Shown piece by piece: positions 6,041-6,297 of a DNA stretch of 6,297 nt. A program made the translations under genes and the position numbers. The notes beneath the pieces are model-generated. The model saw only the letters and a program-made list of their open reading frames with translations, was not told the DNA's origin and made no database searches. The stretch covers positions 1-6,297 of the forward strand of contig JBAZXY010000081.1 of NCBI GenBank assembly GCA_041659585.1, read 5' to 3'. Every line of letters begins with the position of its first letter. Within the stretch, counting starts at the first letter, position 1. This DNA is from UBA8518 sp041659585. GTDB lineage: Bacteria > Patescibacteriota > Minisyncoccia > Moranbacterales > UBA2206.

Positions 6041-6297
6041 TTACACGGCAAATACTTTGCGTATTGTGGAGAGATATTCCACAGCTTTTTCCACACCCCA
6101 GGCATGGATAGAAGTCTCACCTTTTGTTACATCCTCCTTTGTGAAAAGTGACAAAATATCCCTACCTTTATTGCAAGGTAACTCACTCCAATCAATATTG
6201 ACAACGCGCTTTCTCCAACCGAGCGTGATTGTGCCAATCTCTGTTTCAACCCTGAACCACGGAGCACCTACACCGCGAGAGCTATAGCCATTAGGCA
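6041..6297 (-). CDS. Unrecognised protein, C-terminal 84 residues (partial)
   Basis: The minus-strand frame is open from the window edge to TAA at 6041-6043; the start lies beyond base 6297. The visible part includes GYSSRGVGAPWFRVETEIG, then TLGWRKRVVNIDW and IHAWGVEKAVEYL near the end. The strand-like opening, the aromatic and glycine pattern and the final helix suggest a small folded alpha/beta domain, possibly a complete small protein once the missing N-terminus is added. I cannot name the family. A terminator just downstream supports a real gene, and the plus-strand frame over the same bases is a shadow. The composition resembles that of its neighbours, with no sign of transfer. Confidence 0.8.
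   Translation of the reverse strand, partial: PNGYSSRGVGAPWFRVETEIGTITLGWRKRVVNIDWSELPCNKGRDILSLFTKEDVTKGETSIHAWGVEKAVEYLSTIRKVFAV

Noticed and set aside
6057..6287. Plus-strand open frame of 76 codons
   Set aside because: It lies opposite the minus-strand partial gene, whose protein looks far more natural and which has its own terminator; the plus-strand product is low-complexity and serine-rich like a shadow.
49..6297. Possible UGA recoding, because none of the nine genes with a visible stop ends in TGA
   Set aside because: If UGA coded glycine as in Gracilibacteria, genes would be full of in-frame TGA codons; here all genes are open under the standard code. TGA stops are simply scarce in AT-rich genomes.

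Overview
The window looks like a chromosomal segment of an uncultivated Candidate Phyla Radiation bacterium (Patescibacteria, Parcubacteria-like). This is inferred from the moderately AT-rich DNA, tight gene packing, start codons mostly without a convincing Shine-Dalgarno site, a short Obg GTPase without a C-terminal extension, a tRNA gene without an encoded CCA end, and small membrane or helical proteins of types I associate with that group (DUF5652-like, possibly DUF5663-like). No marker here fixes a finer taxon. The standard code fits: all long reading frames stay open without needing UGA recoding.

Layout. Bases 1-1839 on the plus strand carry the end of an upstream reading frame, then fmt (methionyl-tRNA formyltransferase), and 6 bp later a membrane-anchored protein with two rhodanese-like domains and no cysteine. 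This unit converges, with only 18 bp between stop codons and no visible terminator, on a minus-strand unit running from 4489 down to 1858. In transcription order that unit is an RsuA/RluF-type pseudouridine synthase, an Obg-family GTPase overlapping it by 7 nt, a small two-helix DUF5652-like membrane protein, and a two-helix membrane protein with a coiled coil and a possible GAF-like domain. A reasonable promoter (-35 TTGCTA, 17-bp spacer, -10 TATGAT) lies just upstream of the synthase.

Bases 4640-5639 on the minus strand hold two unrecognised genes that overlap by 38 nt: a 100-residue helical protein and a 244-residue protein with one internal hydrophobic segment. Then comes a divergent intergenic region with a plus-strand tRNA-Gln(CUG) and its terminator. 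The window closes with the C-terminal 84 residues of a conserved-looking unknown minus-strand gene, whose own terminator faces that of the tRNA.

Functionally, much of the window serves translation and ribosome biogenesis: initiator tRNA formylation, rRNA pseudouridylation, Obg-assisted large-subunit assembly, and tRNA-Gln. The membrane proteins travel with these housekeeping genes and have no assigned function. I see no transposon, CRISPR array, phage module or defence system. The least explained parts are the cysteine-free tandem rhodanese, the sensor-like membrane pair downstream of obg, and the overlapping unknown pair at 4640-5639.
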